Source: Roseivivax halotolerans (GTDB lineage: Bacteria; Pseudomonadota; Alphaproteobacteria; Rhodobacterales; Rhodobacteraceae). From it: a stretch of DNA of 64,000 nt. A program made the translations under genes and the position numbers. Positions 54,401 to 63,135 of the stretch are shown here, one piece after another; the stretch's first letter is position 1, and each line of letters opens with the position of its first letter. The notes below the pieces were generated by a model that worked only from the letters and a program-made list of their open reading frames with translations, had not been told where the DNA came from and did not search any database. The DNA lies in contig NZ_FOXV01000014.1 in the NCBI RefSeq assembly GCF_900115815.1, positions 17,638 through 81,637 of the forward strand, read 5' to 3'.

Positions 54401-55813
54401 TCACTCCGCCAGAACCCAGGTATCTTTGACGCCGCCGCCCTGCGAGGAATTCACGACGAGCGAGCCCTCGTTGAGGGCAACACGCGTGAGACCACCGGGC
54501 ACAAGCTCGATCTTGTCGCCGACAAGGCAGTAGGGCCGCAGGTCCACGTGCCGCGGCGCGACGCCCTCTTCCACGAAGGTCGGACACGCCGACAGCGACA
54601 GGGTCGGCTGGGCGATATAGTTCCAGGGCTTCTCCTCGATCTTGGCGCGGAACGCCTCGATCTGGCTCTTGTCTGCCTTGGGTCCGACCAGCATCCCGTA
54701 ACCGCCCGAGCCGTGGACCTCCTTCACGACGAGATCGCCGAGGTTCTCGAGCACATACTTGCACTGATCCGGGATCGCGCATTGCCAGGTCGGCACGTTC
54801 TCGAGGATCGGAGCCTCGCCAAGATAGAACCGGATCATTTCCGGCACGAAGGTGTAGATCGCCTTGTCGTCCGCGACGCCCGCGCCCGGAGCCGAGCAGA
54901 TCGTCACCCCGCCCGAGCGGTAGACATTCATGAGCCCCGGCACGCCCAGCATCGAGTCGGCCCGGAAACAGAGCGGATCGAGAAACGCGTCGTCGATCCG
55001 CCGGTAGATCACGTCGACCTTCTTCGGCCCCTCGGTCGTGCGCATCCAGCAGAAGTCGCCATCGACGAACAGATCCTGCCCCTCGACGAGTTCGACCCCC
55101 ATGAGGTCGGCGAGGAAGGAGTGCTCGTAATAGGCTGAGTTGAAATGCCCCGGCGTGAGGATCACGACGTTCGGCTCGCCGTCGCATTTCTTGGGCGCAA
55201 CCGAAGCCAGCGTGTGGCGCAGCGCGTCGGCATAGCCGTCGACCGGCGCGATGCGGTTCTCCACGAAGAGATGCGGGAACATCCGCATCATGATCTCGCG
55301 GTTCTGCAGCATGTAGGAGACGCCGGAGGGCGTGCGGCAATTGTCCTCGAGCACGTAGAACTGGTCCGGCCCCGTCCGCACGAGGTCGATGCCGACGATA
55401 TGGCTCCAGACGTTGCGGGGCGGGCGGATGCCGACGACGGCGCGCTCGAACGCCTCATTATGGGTGACGAGATGTTCGGGAATGCGGCCCGCGCGGATGA
55501 TCTCGCGCTGGTCATAGACATCGGCGAGGAAGGCGTTGAGCGCGGCCGCACGTTGGCGGATGCCCCGGTCGAGCTTGCGCCATTCATCGGCGGTGAAGAC
55601 CCGCGGGAACATGTCGAACGGAATGAGCCGCTCCGGGTCTCCGCCCTCTCCGTAGACCGCGAAGGTGATGCCTACACGGCGGAACAGCGCCTCGGCCTCG
55701 CTTTGCTTCATCTGCCTCAGATCGGCGGGCATTTCGTTCTGCCACTTCTCGAGGCTCTGGTAAGCCGCGCGGACCGATCCGCCGTCGATCATTTCATTGA
55801 ATGTCTGCGTCAT
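54401..55813 (-). CDS. Circularly permuted type-2 ATP-grasp protein (DUF404/407)
   Basis: A 470-residue cpATP-grasp enzyme. Start at 55813 has GGGGAG upstream; the frame runs 29 codons further with no similarity. Key blocks are VFTADEWRKLDRGIRQRAAALNAFLADVYDQREIIRAGRIPEHL, YVLEDNCRTPSGVSYMLQNREIMMRMFP, VDVIYRRIDDAFLDPLCFRADSMLGVPGLMNVYRSGGV and VVKEVHGSGGYGMLVGP (nucleotide loop). It heads the Anbu operon and probably ligates an amino-containing group using ATP. Divergent from selD. Confidence 0.9.
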   Translation of the reverse strand: MTQTFNEMIDGGSVRAAYQSLEKWQNEMPADLRQMKQSEAEALFRRVGITFAVYGEGGDPERLIPFDMFPRVFTADEWRKLDRGIRQRAAALNAFLADVYDQREIIRAGRIPEHLVTHNEAFERAVVGIRPPRNVWSHIVGIDLVRTGPDQFYVLEDNCRTPSGVSYMLQNREIMMRMFPHLFVENRIAPVDGYADALRHTLASVAPKKCDGEPNVVILTPGHFNSAYYEHSFLADLMGVELVEGQDLFVDGDFCWMRTTEGPKKVDVIYRRIDDAFLDPLCFRADSMLGVPGLMNVYRSGGVTICSAPGAGVADDKAIYTFVPEMIRFYLGEAPILENVPTWQCAIPDQCKYVLENLGDLVVKEVHGSGGYGMLVGPKADKSQIEAFRAKIEEKPWNYIAQPTLSLSACPTFVEEGVAPRHVDLRPYCLVGDKIELVPGGLTRVALNEGSLVVNSSQGGGVKDTWVLAE

Positions 55814-55994
55814 TCCGACTCCCCGTTCTGTTACAGGACACACGCAAGCGCCGGGAAAGGCAATGGGGTGACACCGAAAGCGCTTTGGGTGCCGCCGCAT
55901 TTCGCCGCGTTTTCATGCAGATCGCTCTAAAGCGCTTGCAGCCGCGCGGTGCGCGCCGCAAGTCTGCCCCCATGACCGCACGGCCCGAACGACC

Positions 55995-58154
55995 ATGAAA
56001 GCCCCCCTGCCCTTGACCCGCGATCTCGTCCTGATCGGAGGCGGCCACACCCATGCGCTCGTCTTGCGAAAATGGGGAATGGATCCGCTACCGGGCGCGC
56101 GGCTTACCCTGATCGATCCAACGCCGGTGACCGCGTATTCGGGGATGCTGCCTGGCTATGTCGCGGGGCATTACAGCCGGAACGAACTCGACATCGATCT
56201 TGTGCGCCTTGCGCGCTTTGCCGGCGCGCGGATCGTTCTGGGGCCCGCAACGGCCATCGACCCGTCGCGTCGCGAAGTGACGGTGCCCGGCAGGCCGCCC
56301 ATCGCCTATGATGTCTGCTCTCTCGATGTCGGCATCACCTCCGCCATGCCGGACCTGCCCGGCTTTGCGGATCACGCCGTGCCCGCGAAACCTCTTGGCC
56401 CGTTCGCGGAGCGTTGGGAGCGGTATCTCGCGGCGGACGGCCCGGCGCGTGTCGCGGTGATCGGCGGCGGCGTTGCGGGTGTCGAGCTGGCGATGGCGAT
56501 GGCGCATGCGTTGCGCGCCCGCGGCCGCCACGCGGATGTCAGCGTCCTCGATCGCGGCGAAATCCTCGAAGGGATCGGCGCACCGGCACGGGCCCGGCTT
56601 CGGAAGGCGCTGCAAGAGCAAGGCGTAAGCGTTTTGGAACACGCAGAAATCTCAGAAGTCACGGCAGAAGGCATCGTTCGCGCCGACGGCACAGAGATCG
56701 GCGCCGATTTCATCGTCGGCGCGGCAGGGGCGCGCCCTCATGCCTTCGTCGCGGCGTCGGGCCTTGCCCATGAGCATGGCTTTCTGTCGGTCTCCGAAAC
56801 GCTTCAGAGCTCGGATGGCGCCGTCTTCGCGGCCGGAGATTGTGCGCATCTCAGCCATGCGCCGCGCCCGAAAGCGGGCGTTTACGCCGTCCGCGCCGCG
56901 CCCATCCTGCACGACAACCTGCGCGCCATTCTGAGCGGCGGCGAGCTGCGCCGCTACCAGCCCCAGAGCGACTACCTCAAACTGATCTCGCTCGGCGCGA
57001 AATCAGCGATGGGCGAACGGTTCGGCCTGCGCTTCTCGGGCGATTGGGTCTGGCGCTGGAAGAACCGGATCGATCAGCGGTTCATGGAGCGGTTCCGGGA
57101 TTTGCCCGCGATGACGCGCGCCCCGCTTCCGGCGGAATATGCGAGCGGCATGGAAGATGCGCTCGGTGCCAAACCGCTTTGCGGCGGGTGCGGTGCGAAG
57201 GTCGGGCAATCGACGCTTTCCAAAGCGCTTGCCTCTCTGCCCGATCCGCGCCGAACCGACATCACCCCCCTGCCCGGCGACGACGCCGCGCTTCTGACGA
57301 TCGGCACGACGCGGCAGGTTCTGACCACCGATCATCTGCGGGCGGTTACGCTCGATCCGGTCCTCATGACACGCATTGCCGCGCACCATGCCCTCGGTGA
57401 TATCCTCGCGATGGGCGCAGGGCCACAGGCCGCGACGCTGAACCTCGTTCTGCCGCGCGGCTCGGAGACCGTGATGGGCCGCATGCTGACCGAGATCGTC
57501 ACGACCGCGAGCGAGGTTCTCACCGATTTGGGGGCCGAGATCGTCGGCGGGCACTCCTCCCTTGGCGACGAGATGACCATAGGTTTTTCGCTGACAGGGC
57601 TCCTGCCTCGCGATCCGATCACCCTGTCTGGCGGACGGGCGGGCGACCGGCTCATCCTGACGAAACCCGTCGGCTCCGGCACGATTCTTGCCGCAGAGAT
57701 GCAAAGCGACGCGCCCGGGGCGATCGTGGAGGCCTGCTGGACCGCGATGTGCCACGAACAGGCGACGGCGGCACGCTTGCTTTCAGATGCCCGCGCTATG
57801 ACGGATGTCACCGGGTTCGGCTTGCTCGGCCATGCGTCGAATATCGCCCGGTCTTCAGGATGCGGTGTGTCGGTGCGCCTCGATGCCATTCCCTTGATGG
57901 CTGGCGCTGAAGAGCTTGCCGCGAAAGGTCACCGCTCGTCGCTCTACCCGGCCAATCGAGAGGTCGCGCCGGATCTGCCCGAGACGCCGCGACACGCCCT
58001 CCTCTTCGATCCGCAAACGGCCGGCGGGCTCTTGGCGGCGCTTGCGCCAGACGCTGCCGAAGGGACGCTCAAAGCGCTTCGGGACGCAGGATACCCCGCT
58101 GCCGATATTGGCGAGCTCACCGAGCGCTCCGGCGCGATCGACATCATCGACTAG
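55995..58154 (+). CDS. selD: Selenide water dikinase fused to FAD/NAD(P) oxidoreductase
   Basis: A 719-residue two-domain protein. Residues 1-370 form an NDH2-like flavoprotein (LVLIGGGHTHALVLRKWG; second GGG site VAVIGGGVAGVELAMAMA). Residues from about 390 are SelD, with the active-site loop C396-G-G-C399-G-A-K402. DDAALL and TDHLRAVTLDPVLMTRIAAHHALGDILAMG follow, then GGHSSLGDEMTIGFSLTG and MTDVTGFGLLGHA. SelD makes selenophosphate for selenoproteins or tRNA selenouridine. The fused oxidoreductase may supply reduced selenium. It converges on mnmH with a 4-bp overlap. Confidence 0.92.
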   Translation: MKAPLPLTRDLVLIGGGHTHALVLRKWGMDPLPGARLTLIDPTPVTAYSGMLPGYVAGHYSRNELDIDLVRLARFAGARIVLGPATAIDPSRREVTVPGRPPIAYDVCSLDVGITSAMPDLPGFADHAVPAKPLGPFAERWERYLAADGPARVAVIGGGVAGVELAMAMAHALRARGRHADVSVLDRGEILEGIGAPARARLRKALQEQGVSVLEHAEISEVTAEGIVRADGTEIGADFIVGAAGARPHAFVAASGLAHEHGFLSVSETLQSSDGAVFAAGDCAHLSHAPRPKAGVYAVRAAPILHDNLRAILSGGELRRYQPQSDYLKLISLGAKSAMGERFGLRFSGDWVWRWKNRIDQRFMERFRDLPAMTRAPLPAEYASGMEDALGAKPLCGGCGAKVGQSTLSKALASLPDPRRTDITPLPGDDAALLTIGTTRQVLTTDHLRAVTLDPVLMTRIAAHHALGDILAMGAGPQAATLNLVLPRGSETVMGRMLTEIVTTASEVLTDLGAEIVGGHSSLGDEMTIGFSLTGLLPRDPITLSGGRAGDRLILTKPVGSGTILAAEMQSDAPGAIVEACWTAMCHEQATAARLLSDARAMTDVTGFGLLGHASNIARSSGCGVSVRLDAIPLMAGAEELAAKGHRSSLYPANREVAPDLPETPRHALLFDPQTAGGLLAALAPDAAEGTLKALRDAGYPAADIGELTERSGAIDIID

Positions 58155-59212
58155 GACGAACCGAGCGCCTCGACCTTTGCCGCGATGCGCCCGGCTGCGT
58201 CATCCAAAGCGCTTTGGCCGAGGCCGTTCAGGTCAATTCTTGCCACGATGCGCGGCGACATCGCTTTCATGGATTTGTCATAAGCCGGGTCATAATGCGC
58301 GGTCATCAGGCTTTCGACGAGGCCCGCCTTGTCGCCCGCTTCGATCTTCGTGAACCAATCATCCACGAGCTCGTGCCCGCGAAATCGCCGCAGCGGCGCA
58401 AGTTTTTCGCGCAATGTCTCCGGGTCGGCCAGAATATCCGCATAGGCTTCGACGAGGTAAGACGTGCGCGCCGCAATCGGGGCAGATACCTCGATCCACG
58501 GCGCATCCTTCATCGCCGCCCAGAGCGAGGGAGGCAGATTGATCTCTCCGATCTTGCTCGACTCCGCCTCGACGACCACGGGACGCGCCGGATCGAAACC
58601 GATCACCGCCCGCGCCAAAGCGCTTTCAAACGCCTTCTGGCTTGGCTGCCCGCCCGGCCGATCGCCGAGAAGCGAGCCCCGGTGATGGGCCAGCCCCTCG
58701 AGATCGAGCACCTGGACGCCTTTCGCCGCGAGATGCGTCAGCAGATCCGTCTTGGCCGTCCCCGTATATCCACCGAGCTGGATCACGCGCAGCCCGAGCG
58801 GCGCATCGTAGAGCAGCCCGGAGACGAGCCGCCGGTAAGTCCGGTACCCGCCCTGAATGACATCGGACCGCCATCCGATCTCCTTCAGCATCCAGGCCAT
58901 CGAACCCGAGCGTTGCCCGCCGCGCCAGCAATAGACGAGCGGCCGCCAGCCGCCGTCATGAGCCGCAAGCGGCCCTTCTATATGGCGCGCGGCGTTCTTG
59001 AAGACGAGCGCCGCGCCGATCTTCCGCGCGCGGAACGGGCTTTCCTGCTTGTAGATGGTTCCGACCCGCGCACGCTCCTCGTTGTCGAGCACCGGCAGGT
59101 TGATCGCTCCCGGCACATGATCCTCCGCGAACTCGGCCGGCGAACGCACGTCGATCACGGTGTCGAAGCCGTGATCAAGGAGCGCGCGGAGCGTGTCGGG
59201 AAAAAGGGCCAT
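58151..59212 (-). CDS. mnmH: tRNA 2-selenouridine synthase
   Basis: A 353-residue enzyme replacing sulfur by selenium in 2-thiouridine at the tRNA wobble base, using selenophosphate. The rhodanese domain has catalytic Cys95 in VYCWRGGQRSGS. A P-loop-like GGYTGTAKT (K154) follows with the SelU segment VQVLDLEGLAHHRGSLLGDRPGGQPSQKAFES. Start at 59212 (MALFPDTL) is preferred; the frame opens 23 codons earlier. The pairing with the SelD fusion points to the selenouridine branch; selA/selB are not in view. Confidence 0.9.
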   Translation of the reverse strand: MALFPDTLRALLDHGFDTVIDVRSPAEFAEDHVPGAINLPVLDNEERARVGTIYKQESPFRARKIGAALVFKNAARHIEGPLAAHDGGWRPLVYCWRGGQRSGSMAWMLKEIGWRSDVIQGGYRTYRRLVSGLLYDAPLGLRVIQLGGYTGTAKTDLLTHLAAKGVQVLDLEGLAHHRGSLLGDRPGGQPSQKAFESALARAVIGFDPARPVVVEAESSKIGEINLPPSLWAAMKDAPWIEVSAPIAARTSYLVEAYADILADPETLREKLAPLRRFRGHELVDDWFTKIEAGDKAGLVESLMTAHYDPAYDKSMKAMSPRIVARIDLNGLGQSALDDAAGRIAAKVEALGSS

Positions 59213-59360
59213 GATGCGAGCAGATAGCTTCTTCAGGGGCCCGAGAAAAGAGAGCCGAGCCCCAAGAACCGCCGCCCTCACTTTTTTGCGTCATGCCCTC
59301 TGGACACCCGTTTGCCCATTGGCTAGACCGCCTCCACCCGAGGGCAGCGCCCTCACCCGT

Positions 59361-59435
59361 GCCCGGGTAGCTCAGGGGTAGAGCAGTGGATTGAAAATCC
59401 TCGTGTCGGTGGTTCGATTCCGCCCCCGGGCACCA
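59361..59435 (+). tRNA. tRNA-Phe (GAA)
   Basis: Acceptor stem GCCCGGG pairs with CCCGGGC, followed by ACCA. The anticodon loop TTGAAAA gives GAA at 59393-59395. The T-arm is GGTTCGATTCC. A phage-type integrase lies just downstream on the opposite strand, so the tRNA 3' end is the likely attachment site of the element that follows. Confidence 0.97.
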
Positions 59436-59476
59436 TTCAAACGCTTGATATTGCTCGATATTCATTCTTGAACCTT

Positions 59477-60568
59477 TCAGGGTTTGACAGTTTTCTTGAA
59501 GGGTTTGACAACTTTTGATCGGCGTTCGTTCTCCTTTTCCAGTGTTTCCATCGTGATCCGGTTGCGGTCCGCAAGGTTGGCGGACCGGGAATAGTGGCGA
59601 GCCATCGACGGTGTTTTCTGCCCCAGCAGGTCCGCAATCTGGCGTTCCTCTAGCCCCGCCTCGCGTAGCGTCGTGGCCACGGTATGCCGCAGCCCCTTGA
59701 GGGTCAGACCGGGCTGCACGGCTTCCTCAGCTTCCAGCTTCTTCTTGAAACGGTGCCAGACCGTCGAAAAGCCGTTATAAGTCCAGGGCTTCCCGGTGGA
59801 CGTGGCAAGGATCGTCACCGCGTCGTGGGCCGGTGCAGCGTACAGAGCCGCTTGCAGCGTCGGGCCGATAGGAATGGCGACCTCATGCCCCGTTTTGCCC
59901 CGGACGCCCCAGATCGTGTTGCCGTCGATCTGGCGACGGGTCAGCTTGAGCGCGTCGGACGGATCAAGGCCGGTGTTCATAATCAGGGCGACCGCCACCC
60001 GGACGTGGGGCGCGGCCCGATCCAGCACAACAGCGCGTTCCTCGACCGTCCAGGGCCGGTTTGCATAGGGCCGGTCTTTCGGGCGCGGCTTGGGAATGAC
60101 GCCCGCCGCATAGTCCCGGTCGATCAGCCCGCGCGGAATGGCATAGCGGAAAACTTGGCTCAGGAAGGTGCGCACCATGTTTGCCCGCCGCCAGCCGATC
60201 TTGCCCGCCGCCTTGTCATGGATACCCGACACAAGGGGCGTCGTGATCGCGGAAACGGGCGTGTCGCGGATCGGGTGCAGGAAATCAGCGCATTTGCGAT
60301 AGTCGCGCTTGGTGGCGTCCGCCAGATTGCCAAAGTGCTCAGTCTGGAAATAGGCATTGACCAGCCCGCCAAGCGTTCCAGGCTTTGGGGCTTGCGCCTT
60401 CCTCGCCTCGGCAATCGCTGCAATGCGGGCGCATTCCGCGAAAAACTCGGCCGATCCCAGCGGGGTCTTTTCCAGGTCGATCTTGTGGCCCGTGACGCGA
60501 TGATAGCAGCGCGGCTTCCCGTGCCGATCATCGAATATCTTGAAGCCTTTTACCCTGATCCGCGTCAT
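59477..60568 (-). CDS. Tyrosine recombinase (integrase) at tRNA-Phe
   Basis: A 363-residue phage-type integrase with an N-terminal arm domain (KGFKIFDDRHGKPRCYHRVTGHKIDLEKTPLGSAEFFAEC), SAM-like domain (residues ~60-160) and catalytic domain. The Arg-containing block TLKGLRHTVATTLREAGLEERQIADLLG and the nucleophilic Tyr in MARHYSR are clear. Lys in the beta-hairpin (VRGKTGHEVAIPI) is present. The first Arg position reads NTGLDPSDALKL and lacks Arg, as in the integrase at 15.2 kb. It is 41 bp from tRNA-Phe and shares a TAATG junction with the AlpA-like gene. Confidence 0.9.
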   Translation of the reverse strand: MTRIRVKGFKIFDDRHGKPRCYHRVTGHKIDLEKTPLGSAEFFAECARIAAIAEARKAQAPKPGTLGGLVNAYFQTEHFGNLADATKRDYRKCADFLHPIRDTPVSAITTPLVSGIHDKAAGKIGWRRANMVRTFLSQVFRYAIPRGLIDRDYAAGVIPKPRPKDRPYANRPWTVEERAVVLDRAAPHVRVAVALIMNTGLDPSDALKLTRRQIDGNTIWGVRGKTGHEVAIPIGPTLQAALYAAPAHDAVTILATSTGKPWTYNGFSTVWHRFKKKLEAEEAVQPGLTLKGLRHTVATTLREAGLEERQIADLLGQKTPSMARHYSRSANLADRNRITMETLEKENERRSKVVKPFKKTVKP

Positions 60569-60804
60569 TACAGCTTGCCAAGAATGGCGTCTTGCGTCGC
60601 CATCTCAGCCCCTTCCTTCATCGCATCAATCCACTTGTCCAGGTCGCGCTTGTCCCAAAGGATCGTGCCAGGGCGCATCTCGACCGGCTGGACCGGGCAT
60701 GTCGTCTTGAAGTGTTTGACGGGCAGGCCGGTGTAGTCCGCCGCCTCAGACTGTTTCAGCATCCGCTTGTCGATGACGCTGATATTGAGGTTTGCGTTAC
60801 CCAT
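60568..60804 (-). CDS. AlpA-like excisionase / HTH regulator
   Basis: A 78-residue protein with MLKQSEAADYTGLPVKHFKTTCPVQPVEMRPGTILWDKRDLDKWIDAMKEG. This is a MerR/AlpA-like helix-turn-helix plus wing ending in W-D-x-x-D-L-D-x-W, the pattern of excisionases. It probably directs the adjacent integrase and element promoters. The start overlaps the upstream gene stop by 8 bp (ATGGGTAA) and its stop overlaps the integrase start (TAATG). Confidence 0.8.
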   Translation of the reverse strand: MGNANLNISVIDKRMLKQSEAADYTGLPVKHFKTTCPVQPVEMRPGTILWDKRDLDKWIDAMKEGAEMATQDAILGKL

Positions 60805-61396
60805 CGTCGCCCCCGTCGAAAACCTTTTTCCAATTTGCAGCGTCGATCTTGATAGCGACCAGCGTTGCTAGAGACGCGCCAACAATGGTGGCCCGCCGGA
60901 TATGCGCATCGTCAATGTCCATGCGCTGGCCAGCGGGCTTGAAACGGATGATCTCATCGCCCACCAAATCATGCGGATAGCTGATCTCGATCAGAGGGAA
61001 GTTTCTGACGAATTGCACCGACCCCTCGCAAAGCCGCTTGCGCAAAGCCGTTGCGTCCGGTGCAGGGTCATCGTCCAGAAGCAAGGAAAACAGCCCGACA
61101 AGGCCATCCTCAGCCGTCTTGTTCCCGCTGACAAAATCGCCCTCAGCCGTTTTCCCAGCAATGGGCAAGGCGAGATAGGAAGCCGTCAGTTCTGCCGCTT
61201 CCTTGATCTTAGGTTCCAAGGCAAGCGCCGTGAGCAAGCGGGCATAGTGGACAATCCCGACTTGAGCGACCGCACGGCCCCGGCTCTTGGGCAACAGCCC
61301 GCCGTCGATCAGGGCGCGCGCGTATTTGCCCACTTTCTCGGGGGTTTCATCAAGCGCATAGGCTATGCCATCTGAAAGTTGCGATACGCTGGCCAT
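60797..61396 (-). CDS. Hypothetical protein of the phage-like element
   Basis: About 199 residues from MASVSQLSDGIAYALDETPEKVGKYARALIDGGLLPKSRGRAV. Start 61396 is preferred because AAGGA lies 9 bases upstream; an ATG three codons earlier is too close to it. The N-terminus resembles a winged-helix of the small DNA-binding kind (TPEKVGKYARALIDGGLLPKS). The remainder (EISYPHDLVGDEIIRFKPAG) is unrecognised. It lies directly upstream of the AlpA-like gene and could be a regulator of it. Confidence 0.6.
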   Translation of the reverse strand: MASVSQLSDGIAYALDETPEKVGKYARALIDGGLLPKSRGRAVAQVGIVHYARLLTALALEPKIKEAAELTASYLALPIAGKTAEGDFVSGNKTAEDGLVGLFSLLLDDDPAPDATALRKRLCEGSVQFVRNFPLIEISYPHDLVGDEIIRFKPAGQRMDIDDAHIRRATIVGASLATLVAIKIDAANWKKVFDGGDDG

Positions 61397-61456
61397 CGGG
61401 CTCATTCCTTGGATTTCGTTTTTTGTAAACCAAATCCAATTTGACCGCAAGCCCTT

Positions 61457-61720
61457 TCAAACTGCCACCCGCTTTTGCGTCTCGACATAGGCCAGCCGCG
61501 CAGTCTCCGCGATTTCAGCTTTCGCCCATTGAGCGACCTTGATGTTCGGATCGGGCGTCCAGACCACAAAGCGCCCGTTGGGGGCCACGACAAGGCTGCA
61601 CCCCTCGATCCGCATGGGCCGCAACAGCAGCGTGAAGTGCCCTAGCACCTTGAATCCGTTGCGCTTGGTTTGGGGTGTCCCCAGAATGGCAAAGTCCACC
61701 ACTTTCGCGTCAGCTTTCAT
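61457..61720 (-). CDS. Hypothetical 87-residue protein
   Basis: A small protein starting at 61720, chosen for the perfect GGAGGT six bases upstream. Sequence MKADAKVVDFAILGTPQTKRNGFKVLGHFTLLLRPMRIEGCSLVVAPNGRFVVWTPDPNIKVAQWAKAEIAE is beta-rich, recalling small SpoVG- or single-stranded-DNA-like folds, but I do not recognise a family. Lies between the adaptor-like and the 199-residue gene, same strand. Confidence 0.6.
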   Translation of the reverse strand: MKADAKVVDFAILGTPQTKRNGFKVLGHFTLLLRPMRIEGCSLVVAPNGRFVVWTPDPNIKVAQWAKAEIAETARLAYVETQKRVAV

Positions 61721-61724
61721 CCCG

Positions 61725-62081
61725 CTACCTCCTCGCAACCATGTCATAGAAAACCGTGGTGCCGTCCGGGGCATGTCGGCCCAGGTCGATAATCGTCAGA
61801 TCGCCCGCGCTGCACTCTATCCGGTCGGAAAGGGTCAGTTCCACATCCGCCGTTGTGCAGAGGACCCGCAAATCGGTCGTTTGAATATTTGTCCCGTCGA
61901 TCCGGTCCGCGTCGATCTTGGCCAGCACCACTTGCACGTCATAGCGCGTCGTTGTCGTGGTGCCGCCGGTCGGATCGGACGGGCCACCGCCCGTTGTGAC
62001 CGTCCGCGCGACTTGCGCCGCCTCGCCGTGGCGGGTCAGAAGCCGCCTTGCGCGTCGCTCTTTTGCCTCGGGGTTGCTCAT
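61725..62081 (-). CDS. Head-tail adaptor-like phage protein
   Basis: A 118-residue protein from MSNPEAKERRARRLLTRHGEAAQVARTV. The Thr-rich centre and DGTNIQTTDLRVLCTTADVELTLSDRIECSAGDLTIIDLGRHAPDGTTVFYDMVARR resemble small head-closure/adaptor proteins (phage head-tail joining family). Its start overlaps the portal stop by 4 bp, so it belongs to the head operon. Family call rests on size, position and beta-rich pattern. Confidence 0.6.
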   Translation of the reverse strand: MSNPEAKERRARRLLTRHGEAAQVARTVTTGGGPSDPTGGTTTTTRYDVQVVLAKIDADRIDGTNIQTTDLRVLCTTADVELTLSDRIECSAGDLTIIDLGRHAPDGTTVFYDMVARR

Positions 62082-63133
62082 GGGGTGCCCTCCCAATCGA
62101 CCAGCCGCAGAGCCTCGGACGGATCAACGCCCGCCTCTTTGGCCAGCGCCAATGTCTGCACCACCGCGCCAAGCGCCCGCGCCCGTCCGCCTGCATCGAA
62201 GGCTTGAAGGGGCCGCATCACGTCCAGCGTGACCGCTGATCCCAGCTTGTCCGCCGCTTCCTCGGCAATGACGGTGGCGATAGGTTGCAGCACCCATTGC
62301 GCCAGATGCCGTTGCGCTTCCCTGACCATCGGTCCGGTTGTAGCGGGCGCGGTCAGACCGGGCAGGACGCCAAAGGCCATGTTGATCGCATCTCGCGCCG
62401 CCGCCAGCGTCTCGCGCGTCATGGCTTTCGACAGGTCCGGGGAAAGATCGTGGGGCTTCCAATCCAGCATTGGGGCCGGTCCGCCCGCAGCCGCCACGTT
62501 GACGGATTCGCGGATCAGCACCTTGCCCCGGTTGCCCCGGAACCCGCGCGCCATCGCTTCCAGGTCGGTTTGCGGTGCCTCGGGAAACGGGACGATCTGG
62601 CTGGCCAGCGGGGCGGTTTCATAGACCTCGGCAAGCGCCGTCTCGACCGCATTCAACAGCCCTGCCGTCAGTTGTGCCCGCTTGAGCGGTGCCGTGCCAT
62701 AGTAGGGCGCGGCCACGTCGCAGCCGATCCGAAAATGCAGCACCTCAGCCGCCAGCGCCGTGAAGGTCCGCCCGCCACCCGCCTCAGAGACGGAAACGCG
62801 GTAAGCCGTGGGGCGTCCATCACGGGTTTTCAGATCCCAGTCAGAGCACGGAACAAGCCCGTCGTCGCGGATCAGAAATAGAGCCTCGCCCCGCAAGGCC
62901 AGCGACCGCGCGCAGAGCGCCAAGGAACGCCGGTCCAGTAGGTCGGTGCCCGATACATCGGCAAGCCCTAGACCGCCTTCCCAGAGCGTCACAGCGCCTT
63001 GCGCCGTGGCCGTTAGTTCGGCAATGCCGCGCCGCCCGGATACATAGGCTTCCCGTGCCGCCATGATCTCAGCCGTGAAGCCCGATCCGCTAGACCGGGT
63101 TTCCTCAGCCGTCTTTTTCTTGAATGGCCACAT
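62078..63133 (-). CDS. Phage portal protein (HK97-like)
   Basis: A 351-residue portal protein, the dodecameric ring through which DNA enters the head. The beginning MWPFKKKTAEE is typical, as are VSVSEAGGGRTFTALAAEVLHFRIGCD, YYGTAPLKRAQLTAGLLNAVETALAEVYE and GRPTAYRVSV. It ends with helical DAINMAFGVLPGLTAP and REAQRHLAQWVLQPIATVIAEE. Length is on the short side for HK97-type portals (usually about 380-430), which fits a reduced element. It lies 2 bp after the connector gene. Confidence 0.82.
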   Translation of the reverse strand: MWPFKKKTAEETRSSGSGFTAEIMAAREAYVSGRRGIAELTATAQGAVTLWEGGLGLADVSGTDLLDRRSLALCARSLALRGEALFLIRDDGLVPCSDWDLKTRDGRPTAYRVSVSEAGGGRTFTALAAEVLHFRIGCDVAAPYYGTAPLKRAQLTAGLLNAVETALAEVYETAPLASQIVPFPEAPQTDLEAMARGFRGNRGKVLIRESVNVAAAGGPAPMLDWKPHDLSPDLSKAMTRETLAAARDAINMAFGVLPGLTAPATTGPMVREAQRHLAQWVLQPIATVIAEEAADKLGSAVTLDVMRPLQAFDAGGRARALGAVVQTLALAKEAGVDPSEALRLVDWEGTP

Positions 63134-63135
63134 GC

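Noticed and set aside
59175..59465. 96-codon minus-strand frame
   Set aside because: It runs through tRNA-Phe and the upstream end of mnmH; the tRNA is certain.
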